The position numbers and the translations under genes were made by a program. From the NCBI RefSeq assembly GCF_014805625.2, contig NW_023998415.1, forward strand, positions 30,770,914 through 30,834,913: a stretch of DNA of 64,000 bases, given 5' to 3'. Of the stretch, positions 54,301-64,000 are shown one piece after another. Source of the stretch: Glossina fuscipes. Lineage: Eukaryota > Arthropoda > Insecta > Diptera > Glossinidae. The number at the start of each line of letters is the position of its first letter. The first letter of the stretch is position 1. Below the pieces are notes generated by a model. The model was not told the DNA's origin. It worked only from the letters and a program-made list of their open reading frames with translations, and ran no database searches.

Positions 54301-57300
54301 CCATCGTAGTATGCTTTAGAATGTGATTTATCAATGGATATAATTTCAACTTTAGATTTAGACGAGCTTAGAGGACTTTCTGTTGTACGTCCACGGTAAA
54401 AAATATTACGTACTCTTGTGTTCGGTATTGAAACACTAACAGTAGTAGTAGTACTTGGCGCAGACGTGGCCTTCATTGAAGAAGTTCTTAATTTCATAGG
54501 ATTCCAAACTCCTAAGTGCAGGTTTTCTACTCTAACGGAGGGATGAGCATAATTATCTGTGGGTGCGAGAATTATACGTTTTTCATTTTCAAAAGCGTTC
54601 TCCAATTCGGGTACATCAAGTATGTGCCTTGTAGTAGCTGTAAGGGTGGTTGTCGAGCTTTTGAAGTTGCCTCTTTTTTTTTTACGTATTCTACGAGGCC
54701 TGGAAGATGCGGATAAGCTAGTCATAGAGCTGGCCGAATGAGAATCATTATTAATATTCGATCCACCATTATAAGTTTGCGGCGGTTCTTCGGAAGTATT
54801 ATTCGGTTCTGTTACTATTTTATTATTATTGGACGGTGCATGAGGCGGGTAAATCTCATGCTCTTGATCGTTAACAGCATCGAAAGGTACGGCGTCGTAA
54901 ATTGGGACTTCGTAACTGGATTTTGGATAATCGTAAGGAGGATGTTTACGGTCTCGACTTATAGGCAACTCGTTCGACGGAGGTATATAATCATCTGCCG
55001 CTACATGAGTGGATTGTTGCGGTGGGGGTTCGTAGTGCGACGGTTGATGACTATGCGAGCTTTCTTGATGAGGATGCGGGTGTTCATAATTTTGGGATGG
55101 CGGTTGATGATCGTAACTTTCCGCAGATGAATGATCATGGTTTTGGGAGGGCGCTTGGTGAGAAGCTGAATGATCATAACTCTGAGAGGATGTTTCGTAG
55201 CCAGATGATTGTTCGTAATTTTGTGAAGGCGGACGGTGATCATAACTTTCCAAAGATGAATGAACGTCCGTTTGAGATTGTTCTTCATAAGAAGATGACT
55301 GATCATGGCTTTGGGTCGGTGCTTGGTAAGAAGATGAATGATCGTAATTCTGAGAGGATGTTTCGTAGCCAGACGGATGTTCATAGTCTTGCGAGGGCAT
55401 ATGATCAGCCGATGAAAGTTCATAACCCCCAGAGGGCTCTTGATATCCGGCTGAATGTTCAACATTGTGGGATGGGGCATGATGATCGTAACCATGTGTA
55501 AAGGTCTGATATGTATTAGGAAGCTCATAACTCAGTGATGGCGCCTTATATGGTGGCGAATAATCATATGTTTTCGGAGGTGCTTGATATGTTTTCGATG
55601 ATTCGTCGTAACTACTGTAGTCGGTTTGGTAGTGCGAAGGTGATGTGAATTTAATTTCATTTGGTTGTGAATAGGTTATTTGAACATTCGCCTTAGGTCT
55701 TTCGGGATTTTGTGCGGTATGATCAAAATAAGAATTGATATTATATGTTGATGGTGGGAAGTAAACATCAGGGACCCCATATTTGGTAGCTGGTATACGA
55801 GCAGATTCAGTATTATGTGCACTATACGTTAAGGATGGTTTCTCGGTGTAAGACGGTGACGCACTTATGTAAATGGGTTCTGCATAAGTTATAATTTTTT
55901 TGGGATGCTTGCTATCATAATCGTGGCAACCGCGTTCAGTAGGTGTGTTATAGTTCACTTGATACGTGTCATCCGTGGAAGGTTGTTTTGATGGCGGGTA
56001 GTGATGCGGAGATGTTTTTGTTGGATGTGAAGAAGAGGTGTCTTCTGGAATTTCATAATTATTTGAGGGTGATTTGTAAACTTGCTTATTAGATTCATGT
56101 GAACCACCATATGAATACGAGGGTAGTTTCTGTATTCCTTCATATTTAACTTTCGGTTTTTCGTATTCATTGTAAAATTTAACGTTCGTAACGTGGGTAT
56201 CATAACTTGATGGCGGCAAACCGAAATCATCTGATTCCAAATTTAAATGAGAGAAATCTTCAAAATATGTTGAGCTATGATCATTGTAATGGTTGCCCGG
56301 CGGCTCTGCAAAACTGTATTTAATTTTCGGCCTTTTAGGTCGTTTGTATTTATGCCTTATTGGTTCTATTATATGCTTAATAGATTTTAGCGATGCCGGA
56401 TGATGAACATATATAAGCTTTTCAGCTATCGGCAAAGAAAAAGTAACATTCGTTAGATCCAACCCATCCGCTTTGTTTGACTCTTCTGTTGTTGTTGTTG
56501 TTGTTGTTGTTGTTGTCGATGCTGATATTTCTGTTGCTAAAATTTTACTTGATTGTAAAATGAAAATCAACTGGAAAAAGGAAAACAAGAACTGTATATT
56601 AAATATTGTTGATTTAAATCAAAGTTGCGCTATAATTGAGCGAAAATATCACCACACACATTCACGCAATTAAAATAAACTCTAAATGAATCAAAGTCCT
56701 TAGAATGAAATTTTGACAAAAAAGTGTTGAATTTTATAATTTTGGTTGGTTCTATTAAATGTTCGATACCGATGCCTATTGTAGATCATAGATTACTAAT
56801 GAAAATGTAGAAAAGTTTTAGTTCATTTTAATATATTCAATTTTTTGGTTTTTTTTTTTTTTTGTTGCAAGTTTCATTTCAATTCGTCGTTTATTTTTTA
56901 TTTAATTTGGATAGGTCTTCGAGTGTATTGCGCCCATTTTTAAACCAAATTTATCCGAGAATGCATTTGCCAACTTTTAAACTTTCATTCTCTGACCCTT
57001 GTTATTGAAAATTCCATTGACTGACGAGAGATGCGCACATTGAGGGAAATATAATGTTCACAAGACGTCTATGTTGGGGTCAATTCCTCGTGTTACAAAC
57101 TAAAATACAACCTCTTTCTTATTCTGCCCTCTGGCGCCGGCAATAAAAATTGAATTCCATTACAGCAGTTGTATTACACAAAAACTAAGCGATAAAAAAA
57201 TTTTTATTACACACTTCCTAAAAATTCTGCTTTTTTTTTTTTTTAAATTATCGTTTCCTTCCTCATTAGTGCTTTGTAACACACGAGGTAAATATGCATG

Positions 57301-60300
57301 TACATGCCTAATTCCACATTAGAAATTCATCGAATGTACGTTTTATTTGCTTGCATGCAGCCGGTTGCTTTTGAATGTGTTCGACTTGTGTGTGATTACT
57401 TAGTTATTATATATGATCGCAATTTTTTTGATAGCATCTTGCACGAAATCCAATTATAGTCGTAGCCACAAATTTCGATGTCCTCTTGTCGATTGGGCTA
57501 TAAATTTTTTTTCGAAACAATAATTAACGCAGTTTGCACTTGAAGACTCCTTGCAGTTTGCACTAGAAGACTCCAAGATTTTTACATATATTCGTTAATT
57601 TGAATCCTTGCAAAGTTCTTCCACAATGTGCAATGCGTGTGAGAACCATTTGGTAGATTTTATTGCTTTTTTATATTAACTTACGCTAATAATTGCACTA
57701 TAGGTGATCATTTTGTAATTTTCGTATTTTTTCATTTATAAAATTTTCACTTTTTTACAAGCACACATAATTATTAAATATATATATGTATATATATAAT
57801 TTAATTGGAGTTTCCTTGAACAAACAACGCATTGGACTTTCTTTTGAAGACTAAACTCTCCTGCAAGAAAAATATAGTGTTTTATGAAAATTTGTTTTTA
57901 TTTTTATTTTTTTCATAAAAAGAAAAACTTGTATAACGTATGTACAACCAGACCACATTTAGACAGAAAGAAAAAAAAAAATTAAATAAAATGAAATGGT
58001 TAGATGGAAGCACCTTCATGCACAGAAGCAACTATGGAAAATCGTATTTACGGGCGTACATGCACGTTTCCATTACTGCAATTAAACAGTGACTGAGTTT
58101 ATCAAAACTTGTGCGTAAAAACTTATTATGAAACAAAAGGAAATCATCTACGCCTCATACCTCATACATTTAAATACCCTCATCATCATCTGGATTCCAA
58201 AAATTTAAAGAATTTCTTTTCTGAACATTTTCATTTCATTTTCATAACATCGCATATATTGTCGGATTCTAGATTGTTGTACTCGACCCCTCTGACCCGA
58301 TCTACTGCTAATCTAATGGCGGAATTCTTATCAAAGTCGCGAAAAATTACAAGTTTGATAATATTGCATAGATGACCAGATGACCAGATGATTATTCGGT
58401 ATTACCGACTATTAAAATATTCTCGAATTCATTTGCAATTCAACATTTGTCTATAAATATTTGTTTATAAAAAACAAAGAAAAAAGAAAGTTGCAGACTG
58501 GCTCTCGATAAAACTCTCTAGTCTAGCTAGTGCGCATCTAACCTGCGCCTATTCCTACTATATACTTTTGTTCAGTTATATTGATCACATGCGAAAGTGG
58601 ACAGCATCCGCGTCGAGCTAAATGCATAAATGTTCAATTTAATCTACAATGGCAAAATAATAAACATAAACGTGTCGTTCATTTAATCATACCGTTTCTA
58701 CGCCTACTATTTAGATGGTCTTATTAAATGTCTATATACAAGTTTGAATTAATGTTCGCTACAAATTGTAGGTTAGAGTGTTTTCTTTTAATTTTAAGAG
58801 CAAAGTATGGGCGCTTTCAACGTTGATTTATTCTCTACACTCTAGTACCGCTTTGTGATCGGGATCATTTCGATGATGACGAGACAAACAGACAAAACAT
58901 GCAAAACGAACATAGTTGAATTAACTTGAGATGTTTCTGTAATGAAGAGTGGAGTTGTCTCATTGCTTTCTATTGGTCAGTCCAAGGGTGAAAGGAAAAA
59001 TGTAATGTCCTTCTAGATTTAAATTTATGTCAAGATCAAAACGGCTTTGAATGAACACTTGTCATTGATATTAATTTTATTCGATCAAAATCAAGAAAAT
59101 TTCCATAGAAACGATTTATGTCTCGAATGTTTTGCAATAACTTATTTTGAAATGGAGTGCAGCTACGAAAGATTTAAATGGACAAAATGGAGGCCTTTAC
59201 AAATTTCCAAAGAGATAGATAGGATTTCAACCAAATTTTTGTAACTGAAAGTGAACTTCAAGAAAATCTTTATAAAATGAAAACCGAATTATCGTCAAAG
59301 CGACTTCATTTATTCTATTGCCATAGCGCAAGTCAGCACACACAACTGCAATTACAGTATGACAGAACATTTGGAAATGCCACTACTTGACAAAAGATGA
59401 CGACATTGCCAGCAGCAGAAATGTATATTTAGTAGAATGTTAACTTATGACCCCGACACATTCATCGAATCCTCAGACAGAAAGTTTTAATTTACATTTT
59501 CAGTTACATTCGTACGACTTACTTGACGTGATAGTACAAAAGACTGGGCCGCGCAAACTAAAAATTGTATCCTGACAGTATTTCGATGAAGTTAACGAAT
59601 AAGGACACTTTAATTAACCCTATCACAAAGGGTACATTAGGACCATTTAGTAAATTGTTATCTTCCAGTTAGTCGTTGCATTTTTGCATTTTTTGGGTTT
59701 TTTGCAGAAAATAGAAGGATTCAAAAATTTCAAAGTTCCTCAGAGGGTAAAAGTTAAAAGGATATATACCCTTATCCCGCAATATTCATTTATGTATTTC
59801 TTTTCTATCCATTTAAGCCCACTGTGCTGCATAATCATGTTAGTATTTGTTTCAATTTAAAATCTATTATGTCGTTTTTCGCTTTTTTTTTTCTTTTGCG
59901 TTTATTTGTAAGGTTCAATCCACTCAGTGTTATTTTATTTTATTTACTGTTGAAAAATTTTGAAAAAATAATAACAACAATGCAATAAAATAACATGAAG
60001 TTGTCACTTGAATTGCTGAAGCATAACACATAACATAGAAAAACATCTTTAGCTATATATATAAGTTAGCTTCGTCTCATTGAAGTTTAGTGAAGAAAAA
60101 CAAAAATGATATAAAATTATGTGAAAACCTCTTAGATAAGAATTTATTAAATAATAATAAGTAAGCAATTGCACACTCTAAAGTAAAAGACATACTCTAA
60201 AGATCAATTGAACCAACAATTGTTTTTTTTTTTTAACTTTTAATTTTTATGTAATAGCAAAAAAAGTTCACTTTCAACTTCAACCCACTCTAGCAACAAG

Positions 60301-62042
60301 ATTTTTGTATTTTCTATAAAAATAAAAAAATTAAAAAAAAAAAAACAGGCTTTTTATAACGTTTAACTCAGACGTTTGCATTTCCCGATCGTTATTGAAC
60401 TTGAACTTATTGTTGTTGTTGTTGTTGTTGTATGGTTTCTGTTGCTGTTGTTTTTATTGTTGATGTTATCGTTGTTTTGCTGGTATTGCTGTCTGCGTGC
60501 ATGCTGTAAGTGTGCACATGTAATAATTCACTCTCCACACAGATTCAAATGAAACTGAAGGTGATGCATACACATCTTAGCAGATAGCGTATAAAATCTT
60601 GATTTGCCGGTTTATTGTTTTTCTCTACACCATATTCAATCAACCGCAGGTATACATGTGCATTTAAATATATGCACTTGATTTTATTTCATTTGTTTAT
60701 TTATTTATAAAAAATGTATACAAATGTATATATATATTTTTTGTTTTTTTCATTTTCATTTTTCTTTTTTATTATTATTATTTATTTATTTTTTTTTTTA
60801 TTAAAAAATTTTCAATTTTCCAGCTTTTATGCATGTTTAAGCCAACAATATGGCCATGCATTGAATTTGTTATGTGCAGACAATTGTGCATAATCCTCTT
60901 AATGTATTAATTTTACAAAATTCAATTATCATAATTTATTATTTACTGCTAATTTAATACGATAATTATGGTTTTTAAAACACTTTAAAATCTGTGTTAA
61001 ATATCCTTAGCCCTTGGATATAACGGCTTAAGCGAAATACTCATATAACGCAAATGGTTAAAACAGGTTGAAACGAATTAACCCATGATGTTATAGTAGA
61101 ACCGACCGCTACATACTCTGCACTGCTTCATCTCAGGCAATCCTTGGTCCTTAAGATAATAAAAATTATATTTCGTTGCTATATAAGGCTTTGCTTTTCA
61201 TCAAAACCCTTATGTGACAAAGTAGACCAATATGATGCAAATTTCGCGCAATAAATTTATATATCGAATGCAATGAATTAATTTTTACTTCATAAAGTAT
61301 TAAATATCGAGGCTTTTTGCTATAAAAAGGATTATATTTTGTGCAAAACGTTTATAGAGGATGGGAGTTCAAAAAATGTTGCAATTAAATCCAAATTCAA
61401 TATTTTCACATTTAATTACAATTTTTTTTATAGCGATTTTTGACGCGAATTATTAGAAATGACAAAGCCATTCTTATCTAAGTTAGAAGCTTTTTTAAAT
61501 ATCGCAAATATCGACACGAACTGAATAGATTTTTATTACTAGTGGTTTAGGACATAAAACCGATAGAATTGTCTATATATAAATATGTAGTATGCTAATC
61601 TATGAAGTGGAAATCGCTGAATAAAAATTGTGTAACAGCGTTATTTTTATCACCGTATCGTCATAATAAACATTTCATAAAACCATTATACCTGTCTTAA
61701 AGTAATTATTATTAATGATAATAATAATAAATTAATTATTACTAAGTATGCTATAAATGTGTATTTAAGATAAAATATAAACATATCATAACTTTCTCGC
61801 CAAGTAAAATGAAGTCTGAATGTGAAAAAACAGATTATATTTATTTTAAATATTTATTTATTTTTTTTTTTCAATCATTTTGTCGTACATAGGTACAGCC
61901 CTTATATGATGTGTATCAACGTGAGGTGGAATTAAATCTTTGGGAACCCATTAATCGTTATTGGGCTGAATGTTATGAAGCTTGTAAAGTTGCTTCAAAA
62001 AAACGCGGTACTCTGCAAGCGGACAATCGAGCTCTATTTCAG
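44647..62042 (+). CDS. Neurobeachin-like (NBEAL1/2-type) BEACH-family gene, 5' part
   Basis: Large cytosolic scaffold of vesicle and membrane traffic, truncated by the window. Twenty exons join in one frame of 1802 codons: 44647-44697, 45140-45343, 45713-45862, 45945-46131, 46398-46486, 46615-46686, 46816-46965, 47040-47638, 47709-47916, 47982-48223, 48319-48571, 48628-48792, 49998-51263, 51346-51928, 52019-52155, 52217-52306, 52931-53215, 53287-53623, 53707-53894, 61893-62042. The phase agrees at every junction. The N-terminus (DIYNLWVQYTTK, then FREFIERFVNIW) resembles NBEAL2 YELWLLYYAQK..LQQWLKAFV. Residues about 570-735 form a concanavalin-A-like domain (SGSYGFIFHILLRL; SQWHYVTVAI). IQDTINSIGGIQAILPIL and the following helical region fit DUF4704. 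NBEAL proteins are about 2700 residues long; the missing third should hold PH, BEACH and WD40 domains. Exon 16 (30 codons, Ser/Gln-rich) could be a cassette. Distinction from neurobeachin proper rests on the N-terminus. Confidence 0.9.
48793..49997 (+). other. NBEAL-type gene intron 12
   Basis: A 1.2-kb intron (donor GTATGT, acceptor TTTCCAG). AT-rich; short minus-strand open frames show no motif and I see nothing functional. Confidence 0.7.
51297..51345 (+). repeat. TA repeat and poly-T next to the acceptor of exon 14
   Basis: (TA)n followed by a run of T and TTTTCAG occupies most of the 82-bp intron 13 of the NBEAL-type gene. Length changes here would alter the polypyrimidine tract or branch region. 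Confidence 0.85.
52329..52848 (-). mobile_element. Internally deleted mariner element in an NBEAL intron
   Basis: A 520-bp element with terminal inverted repeats starting GGT[G/C]GAGTC[G/A]TAAGTAA at both ends, each flanked by TA (52327-52328 and 52849-52850), the Tc1/mariner target duplication. On the minus strand from 52680 it encodes a mariner N-terminus (QKVYIRHAILWEFKQGNSAK, then ITDRAVRNWF); the linker continues after a frame change (NLLKAMLEQNP). The catalytic DDD domain is missing, so the copy is non-autonomous. It sits in the intron between exons 16 and 17 of the NBEAL-type gene, antisense to it. Its family looks different from the relic near 43.4 kb. Confidence 0.9.
54072..56588 (-). 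CDS. Secreted Tyr/Pro/Ser/His-rich repeat protein, nested in an NBEAL intron
   Basis: Single open frame of 838 residues, antisense to the host gene. It begins with a hydrophobic signal-peptide-like segment (about 1-20), then a ten-Thr run encoded by an ACA-type repeat. A basic stretch (KYKRPKRPKIKY, about 78-90) follows, then Tyr/Pro/Ser-rich sequence. Residues about 366-526 hold tandem degenerate units of roughly 8-12 residues of the form SSYxxPSQNYDH. Further on are a second basic patch (RPRRIRKKKRG, about 645) and a less repetitive C-terminal third. No membrane anchor or enzyme domain is visible. The composition suggests an extracellular, cuticle- or matrix-like protein in which tyrosines could be cross-linked, but there is no chitin-binding R&R consensus. 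The function is unassigned. The long frame with no stop in a region dense with stops in its surroundings argues that it is real. Antisense open frames over it are shadows of the repeat. Confidence 0.82.
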   Translation of the reverse strand: MFSFFQLIFILQSSKILATEISASTTTTTTTTTTEESNKADGLDLTNVTFSLPIAEKLIYVHHPASLKSIKHIIEPIRHKYKRPKRPKIKYSFAEPPGNHYNDHSSTYFEDFSHLNLESDDFGLPPSSYDTHVTNVKFYNEYEKPKVKYEGIQKLPSYSYGGSHESNKQVYKSPSNNYEIPEDTSSSHPTKTSPHHYPPSKQPSTDDTYQVNYNTPTERGCHDYDSKHPKKIITYAEPIYISASPSYTEKPSLTYSAHNTESARIPATKYGVPDVYFPPSTYNINSYFDHTAQNPERPKANVQITYSQPNEIKFTSPSHYQTDYSSYDESSKTYQAPPKTYDYSPPYKAPSLSYELPNTYQTFTHGYDHHAPSHNVEHSAGYQEPSGGYELSSADHMPSQDYEHPSGYETSSQNYDHSSSYQAPTQSHDQSSSYEEQSQTDVHSSLESYDHRPPSQNYEQSSGYETSSQSYDHSASHQAPSQNHDHSSAESYDHQPPSQNYEHPHPHQESSHSHQPSHYEPPPQQSTHVAADDYIPPSNELPISRDRKHPPYDYPKSSYEVPIYDAVPFDAVNDQEHEIYPPHAPSNNNKIVTEPNNTSEEPPQTYNGGSNINNDSHSASSMTSLSASSRPRRIRKKKRGNFKSSTTTLTATTRHILDVPELENAFENEKRIILAPTDNYAHPSVRVENLHLGVWNPMKLRTSSMKATSAPSTTTTVSVSIPNTRVRNIFYRGRTTESPLSSSKSKVEIISIDKSHSKAYYDGILSTPKFTNTNVYRKLMNRHRSGSNASTMMQGSLIDAEKLFKRTTKSMLDTTPFKSPYSNDMDIKRTLPKNHKLF
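60409..60450. repeat. (TTG)n microsatellite
   Basis: TTG units with interruptions in intron 19 of the NBEAL-type gene. Confidence 0.85.
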
Positions 62043-64000
62043 GTAAAAAGCCAATTAAAAGACTCAAATATCAAATTAAACAAAAAATATTGCATCTACA
62101 ACTGATGGGATATATACATATATAATAAACACTGCCACATTTTTATAAAAGACTATTACTCTTCTCCAATTAGCAACGGGTTTTAGAACGATATCCATTC
62201 TAAATCTTGATGAATATGTTCTTAACGTCGAGATGAAATGGTCGTTGAAATTAAACAGAAAGTATTCCTGATAAGTACTTTCTAATTATAGAAAATAAAT
62301 AATAAAATCGGGAATCGGTTTACGGTTCTCATTATCAAGTAACTTTTAGCGAGTAATGCGATGGTGCTACTCTAGAGTGTATATATTTCGCTCGTTAGCG
62401 AACGTAAAATGTTAGAGTTGCACCATTAACTCAACCATCAATCCCCTTATCGTTTTTGTGTTTTGTCACATCTACTGGCTCGATAATATGAGTCTTAATA
62501 GAGTTCCTAGTTTATTATCATTTTCAGAGAGAAAATATGTAAATTTCTATTTAGATATTAAAATAGATTCCCAACTTCAAAATATACGCGATTGAGTAGA
62601 TCATCATAAATCGATAATATTTCGAAATTGATCGCTTCATCGCGCCTAAGATTACGTCTTGATTTCTATGTCAATTTTTAAAATTTTTCCCATGATTAAA
62701 ATCGACCGTTTATTCACGGGTGAAGCGCATCTGTCAACCATGTTTCCAAATTATTAAAACTTTTATTTGACCTTTTAAAATAACAGGGCTTAGCAGCTCG
62801 TTACGACAAGCGAACCGTTATACATTTTGTATAAAATTATCAATCGGCGCCTTAAACAACCTCATTGATGGCCTTGTGCTAATAGGGCCTGCAAATGTAA
62901 AGAAGGAAAAACATATTGCGAGTATATGCGAACGTGTTCGTGATGACACGAATTTATCAATTAGATGCCACTTTCACAGCTAAATCATCTATTTATGCAT
63001 CTACGTTGTCGTGGATTTGGTCCGAAAACGTCCAAATATACGCGTATTCAATATCGCATTGAATGCCCAACGAAAAGCTCGAATCCATACGTGATCCGGA
63101 AACTATATCGGGGAGCACGTGGAAGTGATCATAACTCGTTGCTTCATTTTCAGTCTTTTTCTACTTTTATTCCCGATATCTACTCACTAATGGTGTAGGA
63201 TCCATTATGTTTGAATGAATATAAATAGCATCCAGAAAGATTTAAGATAAGCCTACTTTCTTAGTATGCCGATCGATTCAGAATCATTTTTTGAATCCTG
63301 AATTTAACCCCACTTGACCGGCTGTCGGTTCGTTCGCTTACTGCGTATCGTGTTCACAATTCGCAATTTTTCAAATCTTTCGACGATCACTTTCGATCTA
63401 AGGGCGAATTCCATTGCAAGTGGATTTGATCGGGCTATGTTAACGATTCCATAATTCCGCACAATGACTTATTTTGGAAAAGCGATTATAGGGAACAAGT
63501 TTGCAATTTTCAAAATTTATCAACAAAAATCACCGAGTATGTTATATCAGCGCACTACACTGGCGTGAAAAATTTGGATTGAGTTTTTTAGTTTCTCGAA
63601 CGTGTCGCCGTATAACGATTTTTGACAGTAAGCCTTTATTTGGTTGAAAAGTGCAATTTTTCAAAATTTTCTTGACGAAAATAGATCCAAAATTAACTGT
63701 GTGAGCTCTGCGCCGCATAGATCTATTGTTTACACTCTTCCTCTGTGCAAGGGTTCTCATAAAAAACTAAATTTTTATATGGCAATTAAAGTCTCTACTT
63801 TGTCGTACCTTATGACGAAAAGGGAGAATAATAAGATTTTTTACAAGATAATTAATTTTACTGCAATTAAGCCACGCTACACTCATACAAGGATAATGAG
63901 TACGTATTGACATGGAACTGCGATACTGCGGTATTTTATCGCAAAAAGAAATGAAAAATATTATTAGGTAAAGTAATCTAGGGTATTCTATAGTCGGTCC
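62043..64000 (+). other. Intron 20 of the NBEAL-type gene (incomplete)
   Basis: Opens with a GTAAAA donor after exon 20. I found no further exon before the window ends. Short open frames on both strands show no recognisable motif. The last 20 bases carry the end signature of the dispersed repeat ('gggtattctatagtcgg'). Confidence 0.6.

Larger units (their letters stand above)
53895..61892 (+). other. NBEAL-type gene intron 19, host of a nested gene
   Basis: An 8.0-kb intron (donor GTAAGT, acceptor CATAG). It contains the antisense repeat-protein gene at 54072-56588. The remaining 5.3 kb (56589-61892) is AT-rich with poly-T runs, a (TTG)n run near 60409-60430 and no other gene that I can support. 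The promoter of the nested gene should lie just above 56588. Confidence 0.8.

Noticed and set aside
54738..55528. Open frames of 130, 159 and 175 residues over the nested gene
   Set aside because: They are other-frame shadows of the repetitive 838-residue gene, with unbalanced composition.
62965..63198. Next NBEAL exon or separate small gene
   Set aside because: No acceptor and donor in a phase that would extend exon 20, and no similarity to BEACH-family sequence.

Overview
The window is AT-rich animal nuclear DNA full of homopolymer and microsatellite tracts. It looks like a higher fly (Diptera, probably a calyptrate such as a tsetse or house-fly relative). The evidence is spliced genes with GT-AG introns, a tipE gene almost collinear with Drosophila tipE, a tRNA-derived SINE and mariner relics. 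It is not bacterial and contains no operons. A 10-base run of N at 40195-40204 is an assembly gap.

Left half (8-32 kb): the TipE cluster, which encodes auxiliary subunits of the insect voltage-gated sodium channel Para. A four-exon member (probably Teh2) lies on the minus strand at 8111-10015. A single-exon, 449-residue member with a cysteine-rich EGF-like insert (probably Teh3) lies on the minus strand at 16404-17753. tipE itself lies on the plus strand at 27439-31886, and its last 20 residues come from a separate exon. All three have two membrane segments flanking an extracellular loop with the family motifs NC-x-W-x-SC and GC...C...FPC[FY]YS. Teh3 and tipE are head to head across about 9.7 kb of non-coding DNA, which fits shared control. 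No Teh4 was found; it may lie outside the window.

Middle (32-44.6 kb): mostly non-coding. It holds weak minus-strand candidate exons, an LTR-like block with a 49-bp-period array of short dyads and an A-B-B-A repeat (38.76-39.94 kb), the assembly gap, and a decayed irritans-type mariner (about 43.36-43.64 kb).

Right half (44.6-64 kb): the 5' two-thirds of a large BEACH-family gene of the neurobeachin-like (NBEAL1/2) type on the plus strand. I could join twenty exons in one open frame of 1802 codons. They cover the N-terminal helical repeats and the concanavalin-A-like domain; the PH, BEACH and WD40 parts lie beyond the right edge. One intron carries a mariner relic with terminal inverted repeats and a TA duplication. 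The 8-kb intron after exon 19 holds an antisense single-exon gene (54072-56588) for a secreted Tyr/Pro/Ser/His-rich repeat protein.

The least expected observations are: a consensus 5' splice site at or just after the stop codon in all three TipE-family genes; the dyad array; the nested repeat-protein gene; and small orphan exons between tipE and NBEAL. I did not find a clearly new system; most of the window is a recognisable insect locus plus transposon remains.
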